A DNA stretch of 60,000 nt from NCBI GenBank assembly GCA_014529385.2, contig CM043965.1:67639690-67699689 (forward strand). The letters run 5' to 3'. Within the stretch, counting starts at the first letter, position 1. Each line of letters begins with the position of its first letter. The DNA is from Adiantum capillus-veneris. Taxonomy: Eukaryota; Streptophyta; Polypodiopsida; Polypodiales; Pteridaceae. Shown in pieces: positions 42,895-53,974 of the stretch. A program made the position numbers and the translations under genes. Under the pieces are notes generated by a model. It saw nothing but the letters and a program-made list of their open reading frames with translations. It was not told where the DNA came from and ran no database searches.

Positions 42895-44235
42895 CACTAG
42901 AATGGTAACAGGACACTTTTATGTCCTTGGACACTTTTGTGTCCTGTTAAGTGACCATTTTGCTTGAATTATTTGAAGAGTATGAAAATGAATTTGTAGG
43001 TGCTATATATCCACAAAGTTGCCTTATGAGCTGAAAAAAAACTTAGCATTTTTTTTTGAGTATCGATCCCACCATTAACCTTACTCTTGCACAACATTTT
43101 TGAACCTAAACTGTGTGAAAAAACGGGTCCTGTTTTTGGCTTTTTTTCAATTTTTGGCAACTATACCACTCTAAACTTCATGTTTGTGAGGTTTAGATGG
43201 CTAGAGGTTAGGCCTTCATAGTTCTCAACATGTTTTGATGCTTGTAGGGAGAGCTAAGTGTTAAAATTGAAAGTTATGACCAATTTACAAGAATTGCATA
43301 ATTCTGTTTTTTAGCCAAAATTAACACTTTTATGATTTTTTTTGGTGGCTTTCTTGATATCCAAATTCAATTTTGATTGTGTAAGTGTAATGTATAACAT
43401 AAAGCTAATCTTCCTTGAGTTTTGGGGGACCTAATATGCTATATAGCATAGTATATGATGATGGTTGAGTTTTTGGATTGCTGAAGAATACGATACATTT
43501 TAGAGTAGCAAGTATAACTTTCTCAATATTGCTAGTTTCTTAGGCCAATTGTGTGTATTTTGTAGGTAGTGACCATATCTAATCGTAGACTACAAACTTG
43601 GCTAGATATTGAGTAGTTTCTATGGGTTTCTAGAGGTCATAATGCTAAACCCAGTTTTTTCATGTTTGCTGTATTTAGCACTTTATCATTGCCCCCAAGG
43701 TTCCAATTGTAAGAGATCCATTATCCTTTTGACATGCTCCATGGCTCCTTTTGAATCCAGAGGCCCAAAGGGAACTAAGAAAACATGTATATAGTATTTG
43801 TATTGAGCGTGACTATAGAAACTTTGATGATAGGTCCGCAGAATGGCAAAAATGCAACTTTTTGTACCTATTTTTTCTGCCCAAAAAAAAAAATAGTGAG
43901 GTAAAAGCAACCATATGTTTTGGTCACCAACCCATTTAAGTTAACGGGGCATTTTATCTCATGTCCTACAAAAATCTCCACTCTTATTTATATGCAATCA
44001 GCCGTAAGAAATTGCTGTTTTGGGCAAAATGCACTGGTCCATCAACTTTGGAGGCTTGTAGTGACCAAGGGATGAGAAAAATTACAAGTTTCTCATTTTT
44101 TCCATATGTAGTAGTTATTGAACTATAAGCTCATGAAAGGATTTTTCAAAATGAGTGGATCTACTATGGTTTTGGAAATTTTTCCCAAAACCCTGAAAGG
44201 ACACTTTTATGTCCTGTTAGGTTACCATTCTAGTG
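42895..44235. mobile_element. piggyBac-like non-autonomous element (TTAA target)
   Basis: 1341 bp with a perfect 15-bp terminal inverted repeat CACTAGAATGGTAAC and flanking TTAA at 42891-42894 and 44236-44239. TTAA duplication and a C(A/C)CTAGAA-type end are hallmarks of piggyBac. The ends also carry nested hairpins around AGGACACTTTTATGTCCT. The uninterrupted target (ACATTAAAAATTAC) is present in the inverted partner at 42256-42269, so insertion without loss of bases is seen directly. No transposase ORF is inside, so it would depend on an enzyme made elsewhere. Confidence 0.85.
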
Positions 44236-46150
44236 TTAATGTAGGATAAGTTGTAGTAGTCATAAAGGGTTCTTCATTTAGTGCAATTAAGCACGTCAAA
44301 GGGATAAATGCCCATAAGTTGGTCTTGGAATAACTTGTTGTTTAAGCTAAGAATATCATCCATATATCTTGCAGCATGCATGAATTGTGGGAGTTTTTTC
44401 TATGTTTCCTAGTTATGTAATTGTCTAATATACCATTTGTATTCAAAATAAGCCAGGTAAGATTACATAGTACCAGTGACCAAGAGAATCCAATAGGAAT
44501 TCCTTTTTGTTGTTTAAAACATTCCTCTCCTAGTTGGATAATGCAATAGTTAAGAAGCCAATGGAGGCGTAGTATTCATTCCATTTGGTTAAAGTGAAAA
44601 GGGGCTATATGTGTGTTTTTTCACCCAAGTTGGTTGTTTAATGAGCTAAATAACAAAATAATGTTTTTTTGCTCTATTTTTGAAGGCGAGATCAATCAGC
44701 ACTTCTAAAATAGAGAGCAAACCAATAGGTCCAAAAATGGGAATATTTTTGGAGCATCGTGTAATGTTTGACGTATAGACAATAATTTGTTTTGGGAGGT
44801 TCAAGAGTAGTTCAATACTATTTTTAAGTATCCAAAATGGATTGTAGTTGATCCCAAGAAACTCGCGAGTTGTTTTTTGTTTAGTTGCACAATGTTATTC
44901 TAGTTTTGTAAGCATTTAATTAAGACAAGGATTTTTTGTGTAAATTCCATTTGAGACATCTGAGATCCATCTAAATTTATGTTTGTGTGCTTTGTAAGTG
45001 GGAAACAGTACCGGTAGTTTTTTGTTACCAGGATTGTGACCAAGTTCTTGAAGTTGTGTTGTAAGTAGATTCCTAGTATCATTCGGGTTAAATTCTAGAA
45101 TTGTTTTCGCAAAAAGACAATGCACAGAGATCTGGTTCCATGCCTCCTCCTTAGTACTCAAGGTCTTCCTGCCCACGAGGTTGGTGATTACCTGAAAATA
45201 TTACAATCACATGTCAAGAAGATGTTTTACACCAAGATTTTTGGCTCTCCCTTTACTGGTGTAACTTTTAGTTTTTCTTGTGCCAAAGTTAGAACTAGAA
45301 GTAATAGAGGGGGTTAGTAAAGAGGTGATTAAATTAAGAGTGTTAGTCAAAGAAATAGGTCTTTTCAGGGATGGGGTGGATTCTTCCTTCGTAGTGGGGT
45401 TAAGAAAACTAAGTAGAGTCTTCTCTTCTTTGTAATTCTCATAGGATGTAAGAAATGTTCCCGATTAATCCTCTTTAAGCTCCTTGAGAACTTCAAGCAT
45501 CATGCTACGGAAGTGAATGAAAGCAATCTATGCTAAAACCAAGCTACGTGCTTGTCTCCCAAGCCATGAACCTATCAATGATAAGTGAAACTCTATCGCT
45601 TTATCAAGAAATAATAATTCCGAGTGATTATGTACCAAACCGTATGATCAAACCAAATGATACTTGACTCACAAGCAACTTCATTGTCGAGGAACTTACA
45701 AGCACATTTTATATATGGCATGTAAATATTCCAAATAGAATCTGAGTAGTAATCTGCATTTGGCTTAGAGAAGGCCATAATACCTTTTGTGCGTGCATTA
45801 ATCCCAGTGTTGGGTGGCAGGATCCAAAAAATTCATGGCAAAGGGAGCATTGATTAACTCTCCTTTATCAACAAATTGAGTGCCTTTAAGAATATGAACT
45901 CAACACTCATCCATGCAAGCAGCAGGTAGATTGGCTAAAAAAGTCCAAGATTCAAGAGAGATCGGAGCCAAAAAAACTTCTTTGGGGAGCGTTCAGAGTT
46001 GATTATCCACACTTGCCCCTTCCACCTCGACTTGTTTGAAGGAAGAAAAGGAAAACACTTTGAGACTTTAGGAACCATTTCCGAAAAGTGTAGACTCACT
46101 AAGAGAGCATAAAAGCTCTTGGAAATTCTTAGCTGCTTCTAGCACCGCAT
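44236..46150 (-). pseudogene. Penelope-like RT copy 2, RT palm and N-terminal region
   Basis: Minus strand from 46150 downward: counterpart of 31025-32030 of copy 1 (YIKCACKFLDNEVACESSII at about 45650-45720), then an internal deletion at about 45118 removes the region equal to 32090-32709 of copy 1, then EFNPNDTRNLLTTQLQELGH, KAHKHKFRWISDVSNGIYTK, motif A (Asp followed by CxKNIPI) near 44760, KGIPIGFSWS-type motif B near 44500 and RYMDDILSLNN near 44365. Stops and shifts throughout. About 85-90% identical to copy 1. Confidence 0.55.
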
Positions 46151-48062
46151 CATTGTGACTAAAAATAATGCTTGACACACTGATAGATAGCCGGGTTAAG
46201 TCCGCATAACTTTTTAAGAAAATTGGTTAACTCTGCACTTGAAAAGGAAAAGGTAGCTAATGACTATTTACAAATTTTTTGAAGAAGAGGAAGTTGCTTT
46301 AATTTCTCTTGTAAGAGAGTATTTCATTGATAGCTTTTAGATTTTTTTGGTACTTAAGGATCCGTGTTCGGGCAATATACTTGTGATAGTAAGGCACCTG
46401 AGAAGGAGGAGGAGGAGGAGGAAATCAAAGACCACAAGGAAGATCTCAAGTTAACAAAGCTCAAGGAGCTAGAGGCAAAGGGAATCAAGCAAATGTGTAT
46501 GTTCATGTTGCAATTGATTATTAGTGGGTGAATGAACAATTTTTAGTAATTCAAATCCCAACATAGTGAGGGCGAGCTTTTTGAAATGGGGCCTCTAAAC
46601 CCAAACCAATGGGCCTACCCTCACAAAATGTTTGTAAAGAGGTACGCACACTACTTGGGGCACCACCTTCTTTTGGGAGTGGAGAAGGAAACCAATCAAA
46701 AAATAACACTTGCACTCACCCACTCAAGCAACACACTTTGAAAACCCCCTTACTCTATTTTCACTTTGGACACTTGAACACCATCAACGATTATGCAACC
46801 CAATGCCGTGCATCAAAATGAAATATGCAATTTGTGGAATAGCATTCACCTTCTCCCCATAAGAATACCCATAATACATCCAAACTCTTCCTCTCTCAAG
46901 CACTCATCAAAAAAATCATGCGCACAAGACTTGCCTCTAAAACACACAAGAGGATCACTTACATCAAACTAACACACTTTGCATAGAGAGATCATCTCCA
47001 TCTATGCAATGCCGTGACACAAATAAAATCACCATGAGAGGTAGCCACATGCATATGTAATGAAGCAAAAGAGAGTTGGAGTGAGAAATTTCTTTAGACC
47101 AATTGAATAAGTGTGGAGAAACAAACCAATGGTAAATTGAGAATAGAACACTTACTTGATTTCTCGCACACCTTTTAAGGGGAGGACAAACGCTGGCTAA
47201 CCATCACGAATTGCGACACTTGAAAGTTTTGAAGATGATTTCATGATCATAACCATGAGAGAGATCATGATGTATTTACAAGTTATTGAGGTGCTACAAA
47301 TGATTTATTGGGTTGATGGAGTAAGAAATTGTAGAATGGAAAGAGTGGAGAATAGAGTTTGCACTTCCTCCAAAGAGGAGGGTTAGGAGGGAGGATGTGA
47401 AAGAGGGAGAGTTGGGGTTTTATCTACTATTGATCAAGAAACAACATGAAGTTGAAAATATAGGTGTGTGTCCTTGAGTCTCTCCAAGGGGGGCTATTTA
47501 TAGTTGTGTAGGAGTGGGATTATGCTACACTTAATTAGAGTAAGTGATTAGACCTAATTAAGTGTCCTTTGACCACTCATTGAATATTGGACATAAAAGG
47601 GATTATTTATTCACCAAAAATATCATTTTAGACCGTGAAGGCTCCATAGGGGTGCATAATGTAGGTGGGCCCCACCATGAGGCCCTACGGGTGGCTCCTG
47701 CGGGGTATCTCAACTTGTCTGTCTTGGCATTTAGAAAGCATCTTTAGGTTGGTCCCATCACATGCAAGTGACCTTGAACACTCATTGCTCTTCTAGAAGA
47801 TGAGTGGGGGAAAAATAAGATCTCACTCTCTTGATTTACTTGATTTACAGTTCCCTTTTGCTGCGAATCTGACAGATTTACACTATTTTGACCATAACTT
47901 TTTACCTGTAGCTCGGAATGACATGCTTCAAAAGGCAAAATTGACCTTCTCAACATGTTTGATATGAATTTGGACTATTCTTCACGCCCATGCACCAAGG
48001 AATTAGGTTTGGAAGGTCCACACTAGGCTAGGGAACCTTTTGCTTCCAAGTCTTCTTGTATG
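46151..48062. other. unassigned spacer
   Basis: The first 200 bp may be the 5' end of Penelope-like copy 2. The rest is AT-rich with no recognisable coding sequence. A TATTTATAG box at 47488-47496 and the surrounding GC-richer block could be an old LTR, but no ends could be matched. Confidence 0.4.
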
Positions 48063-48939
48063 TGTTGGGATCCTCGTGAGAGGGAAGTTTTTCGCGGCGC
48101 GTCGGCGGTCCCTCCTTGCCCCTAGCGCCCCCATATGGGATGTCCCTCATGCGGCCCGGCGGTCCACGTTCCCATTTCTAACCTAACACCCGCTAACCTA
48201 ACTTCCACCGTGGACGGCACTTGAAGGGGACCGAGGCCCGTTTCGTGAATTGCCCCTCTCCGCGGCCATGCTCCCCGCGGGCCAACACATGACGACCCGT
48301 GGACCCGTCGCTCCCGTGAATGCAACACAACCCCGGGAGCCCCCGAAAGGCTTTTTGCAATGAGAGCCCCGCTTGGGCCATGGCCAGGTCCCCGGGGGGT
48401 CCCGTGGTCCAAATCGGCCCGAGGACGCGCCCGCGGGACCGTTTCGGCATTTTGCACAATTTTGGAACCGCGGCTCCTTGACGGGACCGACGGTGATTCT
48501 TGGAGAGGGATTTCTACCTCAAGGTCATGGGGCTTGGGCGGTATGCCTAAGCGCCCCGAATTAAAGGACGTATATGGGAGTAGTACTCCACTCTTAGTGA
48601 ACCGTACGCATCCTGCCGGGTAGCTAAGAGGGGGCCGGTTGTTCGCCGCGGTGGCAATCCTCACGTCCATAAAACCATCTACCCATACTAGGTTGGAGTT
48701 AGATTAATCCTGTCTTTAGAGGCGCCGGAGGGGCCTCCGTCCCTTTTTGTAATCAACTTTTTGAATCAATACAAAGCGCCCGTCTCGGGCTTGTTTCTCC
48801 AAATCTTGTCTCGCGCGTCCCTTTGGAATATTTGCTCAACTTGTTGTGAAGTTGGCTAACTTGTGTTCAGGTGAAGGATTGGCGGACGTGCACGGCCCCT
48901 AAGTCCCACTTACGGGTCGCTCTCCAGGGTCCCATAACA
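48063..48939 (+). repeat. gypsy 5' LTR
   Basis: 877 bp, TGTTGGGATCC ... CCATAACA. Markedly GC-rich (48080-48660), unlike its AT-rich surroundings. Open frames on both strands in this GC-rich part also occur in the 3' LTR and are not genes. Confidence 0.93.
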
Positions 48940-48941
48940 CT

Positions 48942-48953
48942 TGGTATCAGAGC
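48942..48953 (+). promoter_or_regulatory. gypsy primer-binding site
   Basis: TGGTATCAGAGC two bases after the LTR. Confidence 0.92.
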
Positions 48954-48973
48954 TAGAAAATCAAAACCGGTCT

Positions 48974-50230
48974 ATGCCTAACAGAGGGGCACAGAGACCC
49001 GCTGAAAGTGACTCAAGCAGCACGTCCCTACCGATTGCAAGATTGGAAGAAATCGCAGCGGACGGTGTAATTGACTCTTGGGAGTATTCCAGGTGGATAC
49101 GCTCGCAAGGGAGGCTACAACGTCTAGACCCCATCAACGAAGCCGGTCCAGAGTTTGAGTCCGCGCCTTCGTCACCCAATACGATGAGTCACGTAGACGA
49201 AGACTCATTTCATGGAGATAGGAATGACCCCCCCCCCCCCCCCCCCCCCCCGACGACAGGTTGAACAGGTGGGAGGCGATACTAGAGTCTCAAGCCGCGC
49301 TGGTCCAACAGCTGGTACAGGTGAGTCTGTTGAATGCTCAGAACGCCGCAGCAGACAAAGGAAAAGTATTGGCCAGCACATCCGGAATTCCCGCGAGTGG
49401 GAGTGATGGAATGGGAAGCTTCAAGCCTATCAAGCCCACTCCTTACTCGGGCCAACGGGACTCCCTGATACTAGAAAAATGGACCCGAGACCCAGAGAGC
49501 TTCTTCCGCACCAGCAAAATGGAAGAACACTTATGGGCAACAGTAGTGTCTCACTTTCTAGAAGGGGACACCCATAGTTGGTGGTTACTGGAGGAAAAGA
49601 AAAATCCTCACATATCATGGCCCCGTCTCAAGGCGGAGATGCAGGACTACTTCGTTCCGAAGAATGAGGATTTCAGACATCTAGACGAATGGAGGGCCCT
49701 AACCCAGGGCGAGAGCAAATTACAAGAGTATGTGTCTAGATACAGGCAATCTATGTTAAAAGTGGAACAAATGACTTGGGAAAGAGTGAGACTTCACGGT
49801 TTCCTTTATGGGCTCAAGGATTGGGCCCGTAGGGAAATCGAAAAGCAAAATCCTGTCGACTTCATGGCAGCTTTATCCGTGGCAGAAAGGCTGGTGGACT
49901 CCGACTTGCGTCGAAAGGGGGCCACAAACACAAAGTCTGGGGGAAGTGGGACTGCCCCCGTCAATTCAAACAAAAGTCAGTCTTCCGCTGGGCCTCAGAG
50001 GAGTGAGCTCGCAGGCAACACATCAAGCCAACCCTGACCATACGGAGGTTTCCGCAATGACGCTCCAAGTAGCTACAGTAGCTCTTCAGGTAGTAGGAAC
50101 TTCTCGGTGAACCAACCGGGAGGGGCTGCTCAACGGACGCTGCCTTGGAGAGCGACCCTGTCCCGCCCCTGCCAAAACTGTGGGGGTCCTCACTGAGATG
50201 GTGACTGTCACAAAGCTAACTCTCAATCTC
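48974..50230 (+). pseudogene. gypsy gag with poly-C frameshift
   Basis: ATG at 48974 follows the primer-binding site by 20 bp and starts MPNRGAQRPAESDSSS. At 49228-49251 a run of 24 C encodes a proline stretch; after it the continuation lies one frame away. The second part (49261-50037) is a retrotransposon gag capsid domain (KWTRDPESFFRTSKM, FVPKNEDFRHLDEWRALTQG, YVSRYRQSMLKVEQM). A TGA at 50035 and another in the CCHC knuckle (CQNCGGPH-stop-DGDC, about 50170-50212) interrupt the same frame. Confidence 0.88.
49228..49251 (+). repeat. C24 homopolymer inside gag
   Basis: Twenty-four consecutive C bases, coding for Pro in any frame. The gag frame before and after the tract differs by one base. 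Confidence 0.9.
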
Positions 50231-50850
50231 GTGCTCACTCCGCTTGGGCCAATGAGACCAACGCTGACAGAACAGGAACATCCCAAGTACAGATCACTGA
50301 AATCACGGAGCAAGAGGCAGAAAGCGGACACAAGGAGTCTACCGAAGGAACGGTCCGTGTAGGAGCCATCAAAGCGTCCCTACACTGCCTGGCAGCACGT
50401 ATCAAGCCAATCCCAAATATGTATGTCAAGACAGTAATCAACGGGCAATCCCAATTGGCGATGCTCGACTCTGGAGCGAGTCACAACTTCATCTCACCGT
50501 CGTGCGCCAGACGTTTGGGGGTCAAGACATGCAAGCCCGGAGGAGGACGAAGCATCTCGGTAGGCTTTGTTCAAGGCGAAGATTCAAACACGGCAATGGC
50601 CTACGACGTGGCGGTCCAAGTAGGTGAATGGCGAGCCAAAGTGGACTTCATCGTCGTGCCCATGGACTCCTACGACATGATGTTCGGATTGGCCTGGTAT
50701 GACTCATATGTGATGGGGTTGTATGCCAAGGGCATGAATCAACTAATGCTGGACATGAATGGAAAGGGGGTGATTGTTCCGATCATTCGACCAATGGACA
50801 TGCCTCTTGCCCGCAAGACCACTCAAGAAAGAGTTCACCATAAACCATAG
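50231..50850 (+). pseudogene. gypsy protease region
   Basis: In the same frame as gag: IKPIPNMYVKTVINGQSQLA then MLDSGASHNFIS, the aspartic protease active site (DSGA, 50467-50478), followed by SYDMMFGLAWYDSY, a typical end of gypsy proteases. It matures Gag-Pol. TAG at 50848-50850 stops the frame at a position where CAG is likely ancestral. Confidence 0.88.
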
Positions 50851-51512
50851 CCTTACGTACCTCCTCAAGCTCGAGGGCAGGTAAACGCAGCTCAGAAGAA
50901 ATCGCCAACGCCAACGAAAACGGAAAAAGGGAAGGCTCGGGTTAGCTGGGACGACCTAGTCCCGGATTCAATGTGGATTTCATCGAAGCAAGCAAAGAAG
51001 GCCATCAAACATGGGGCCCAGGTTCACTGCTGCGTGATGAAAGTAACACTGTCAGATTCGGATGAAGAGTGCACTATCGGGGATAGTCGCATCATCAAGG
51101 TAATTGAAGAATTCAAGGACGTGGTACCGCCTTAGCTTCCAGCTGGGCTCCCACCTGGGCTCCCACCCAAACGAGCAGCGGACCACAAAATCGAACTAGT
51201 GCCTGGCCACTCGCCGCCAGCCCGTCCACCCTACCGAATGGATGCCACACAGCTACAAGAACTGAAGAAACAGCTGGGAGAACTACTTGAAGCAGGATTC
51301 ATCAGGCCGAGCAAATCACCTTACGGGGCCCCAGTGCTATTCATTACGAAGAAAGACGGCTCATCCAGGCTCTGCGTCGACTACAGAGCACTGAATAAAA
51401 TAACTATCCGGAACAGGTACCCTCCGCCACACATGGACAACCTAACAGACAGGTTGGCAGGGGCAAGATACTTCACTAAGGTCGATCTGCAATCGGGATA
51501 TCACCAAGATCG
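50851..51512 (+). pseudogene. gypsy RT, N-terminal part
   Basis: Same frame as protease. TAG at 51133-51135 interrupts the linker. Then [39 protein letters not shown] and [18 protein letters not shown], the RT fingers, and [12 protein letters not shown] with the first catalytic Asp of motif A (about 51483). A one-base shift near 51508 moves the rest of RT into another frame. A 12-bp in-frame duplication (TGGGCTCCCACC twice) lies at about 51144-51167. Confidence 0.9.
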
Positions 51513-51523
51513 TAGACGAGGAT

Positions 51524-52900
51524 GTGCACAAAACAGCTTTCAGATCACGCTATGGATCCCACGAATGGTTAGTGCTCCCCTTTGGCCTCACCAACGGAGT
51601 GGCTACCTTCTTAGCAGGAATGGATATAGATTTCGGCGACATGCTGGATGAATTTCTCATCGTGTATCTGGATGACCTACTAATCTACAGCAAGACTTTC
51701 AAAGAGCACGTAGAACATGTGCGCCAGGTGCTCCGCAGACTCAGAGAGTGTAAGTGGTATGCGAAGTTGGAAAAGTGCGTCTTCGCAGTACAGGAGGTGG
51801 AATTCTTGGGCTTCTTGGTCACTGCAGATGGGATCCGAGTGGATCCTAAAAAGATTGAGGCCGTGGTGAATTGGCCTGCTCCCCGAACAGTCACACAGGT
51901 ACGTGAGTTCGTGGGCTTCACTCAGTATTGCCGAAAGTCCATCAAAGACTTCTCGAAAATCATGGCTCCCATCACAGACACCACCAAGGGTTCACTAGCA
52001 TTCAAGTGGATAGAAGAAGCCCAAGAGGCTTTTGAGCACATCAAACAAGTAATGTGCTCTCTACCGGTACTCAAGCTCCCAGAGTTCGACAAACCATTCG
52101 AAATTCATACCGATGCATCACGCATTGCTCTGGGAGGGGTGCTAATGCAAGAAGAAAGACCAGTAGCCTACATTTCGAAGAAGTTCTCAGACCCGCAGAA
52201 GAGGTGGGCTACACACGAGCAGGAGATGTATGCAGTGGTGTACTGTCTTGACCAATGGCGTCACTACGTATTGTACAAGCATACAAAAATATATACAGAT
52301 AATGTCTCCCTGAAATACTTCCAGACTCAGCCTAAGCTCTCTCACAAACAGAGCCGATGGCAAGATCAGCTAGCAGAATATGATATAGAAATCATTCATA
52401 AGCTGGGCAAGCAAAATGCGATGCCAGATGCCCTCAGTCGCATGCCCGAGGTTAATGCAGTTAGCATAATAAGCAGTGATGAAGTGCTGGATCAGATTCG
52501 CGAGGCCAGTAAGACAGACCCCACAGTATTACAGATGATGCAAAGTTGGCGACAAGGTAAGACCTCAGTGGGGCTGTTCGACTTGCGAGATGGGCTATGG
52601 TATGCTCATAATCGTGTGTATGTGCCAGATGACCCAATGCTAAAGGCAAAGCTACTCTGGGAAACCCACGACTGCAAGGTTGCAGGTCACGGTGGGCAAA
52701 AGAGATCTTTTGACATACTAAGCCGCTACTTCTTCTGGCCAAAGACGCAGGAGGATGTAGTTGAGTATGTAAGAACCTGCCCAACATGTTAGCTAGTCAA
52801 GGCACAACGAATAAAACCAGCAGGGCTTCTGATGTCGATGCCGACACCATCGCGACCTTGGGATGTGATAAGCATGGACTTCATGTCGATTTACCAGAAA
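51524..52900 (+). pseudogene. gypsy RT, RNase H and integrase start
   Basis: Open for 422 codons: [29 protein letters not shown] with the YxDD catalytic pair (51665-51691), the RT thumb (VEFLGFLVTADGIRVDPKKI), RNase H (FEIHTDASRIALGGVL, WATHEQEMYAVVY, YTDNVSLKYF), then the integrase HHCC finger (HDCKVAGHGGQKRSFDIL ... CPTC). TAG at 52790-52792 directly follows CPTC where Gln is expected, then the frame continues with LVKAQRIKPAG and ISMDF (first integrase Asp) to another shift near 52885. Confidence 0.92.
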
Positions 52901-53647
52901 GCCACGGATTCACTACCATCTTCGTGATCGTGGACTACTTTTCAAAGCAAGCACACTTCATTCCCGCCAAGCCACCTCTTACTGCCTACCAGACAGCAGG
53001 GCTCTTTTTCAAGCATGTCTTCAAAAATCACGGACTACCCCTGGCAATGTGTTAGACCGTGACGGATGATTCTTGAGTGACATGTGGCGGGAATTATTCA
53101 AGCTACTAGGCACGCAACTCAGATTCTCGTCAGCCTATCACCCCCAAACAGATGGGCAGACCGAGCGGATTAATCAAGGCATCGACGATTACATCCGTTG
53201 CTACGTCCAAGCAGATAAGAAGGATTGGGTAGATTTTCTGGAAGTCCTTGAGTTTCAGTACAACAGTAGTGTGCACTCAGGGACATGTTACACGCCCTTT
53301 GAACTCCCTACAGGAAAAGAAGTAATTACACCCATGGCCCTTGCTTCGGGTACCATGCATGCAGAAGATCAGGATGCAGAGCAATTTCTAATGGCTTGGC
53401 ACAAGCGTTTGGATGTAGCCAGAAAGCAGCTCATGCAATACAAAGATAAGTATGTAGCCAGACACAATGAGAAAGCCCGAACCGAGTTCTTCCAGAAAGG
53501 TGACTTGGTACTGGTCAGTGCACAGAACATAAACCTGCCAGAAAACCTTACCCCCAAATTCAACCATCGCTTCTATGGTCCATATCGCGTTCTACAAGAA
53601 TTCAACAACGTTTCCTACAAGCTGGAGCTACCCTCTAATGTCAAGAT
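52880..53647 (+). pseudogene. gypsy integrase core and C-terminal region
   Basis: Reads LPESHGFTTIFVIVDYFSKQ, KNHGLPLA, then shifts frame near 53050; the DRDG-stop-FLSDMW reading (TGA at 53080-53082) covers the second catalytic Asp, and YHPQTDGQTERIN holds the catalytic Glu (about 53150). The C-terminal GPY/F-type module reads FNHRFYGPYRVLQEFNNVSY. The frame is broken at 53648 by insertion of copia C and continues at 58836. Confidence 0.9.
53643..53647 (+). repeat. target-site duplication AAGAT (left) of copia C
   Basis: Repeated exactly at 58836-58840. Confidence 0.93.
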
Positions 53648-53927
53648 TGTTGAAGATGATGAAACAGGAAACAGAAGGAAGACAACAACTCAGAGTAGGA
53701 AGAAGATGGAGAAGGAGAAGACACAGAGCTTGTGTACGAGATCTCTGTAGTCTCTCTCTCTGTATTGGAATAATAGAGTATGTTCAAACTCAGAGCTACA
53801 AAGCTTATATGAAACCCTAAGAGATAAGGTGTCCTTTCACACCGGATGTCCAGGGGGAAAAAACCCAATGGGAGAAAAGTGCCCCTGGTGAAGCGCGTAT
53901 ACACACTAACACTACTACATGTCTACA
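53648..53927 (-). repeat. copia C 3' LTR
   Basis: TGTTGAAGATG ... TGTCTACA on the plus strand. Followed by the purine tract (minus strand ACAGGGGGGATT, 53928-53941). Confidence 0.95.
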
Positions 53928-53974
53928 AATCCCCCCTGTAGTGATAGTGTGAATCCGTACAAGGTAGCAGATCA

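Noticed and set aside
42895-44235. CACTA (En/Spm) assignment from the CACTAG end
   Set aside because: CACTA elements make 3-bp duplications; here the flanks are TTAA on both sides and the empty site shows a single TTAA, which fits piggyBac.
48122-48670. 182-aa ORF on the minus strand
   Set aside because: It lies in the GC-rich gypsy LTR, recurs with changes in the 3' LTR (59423-59893), and resembles no protein. It is an effect of composition.
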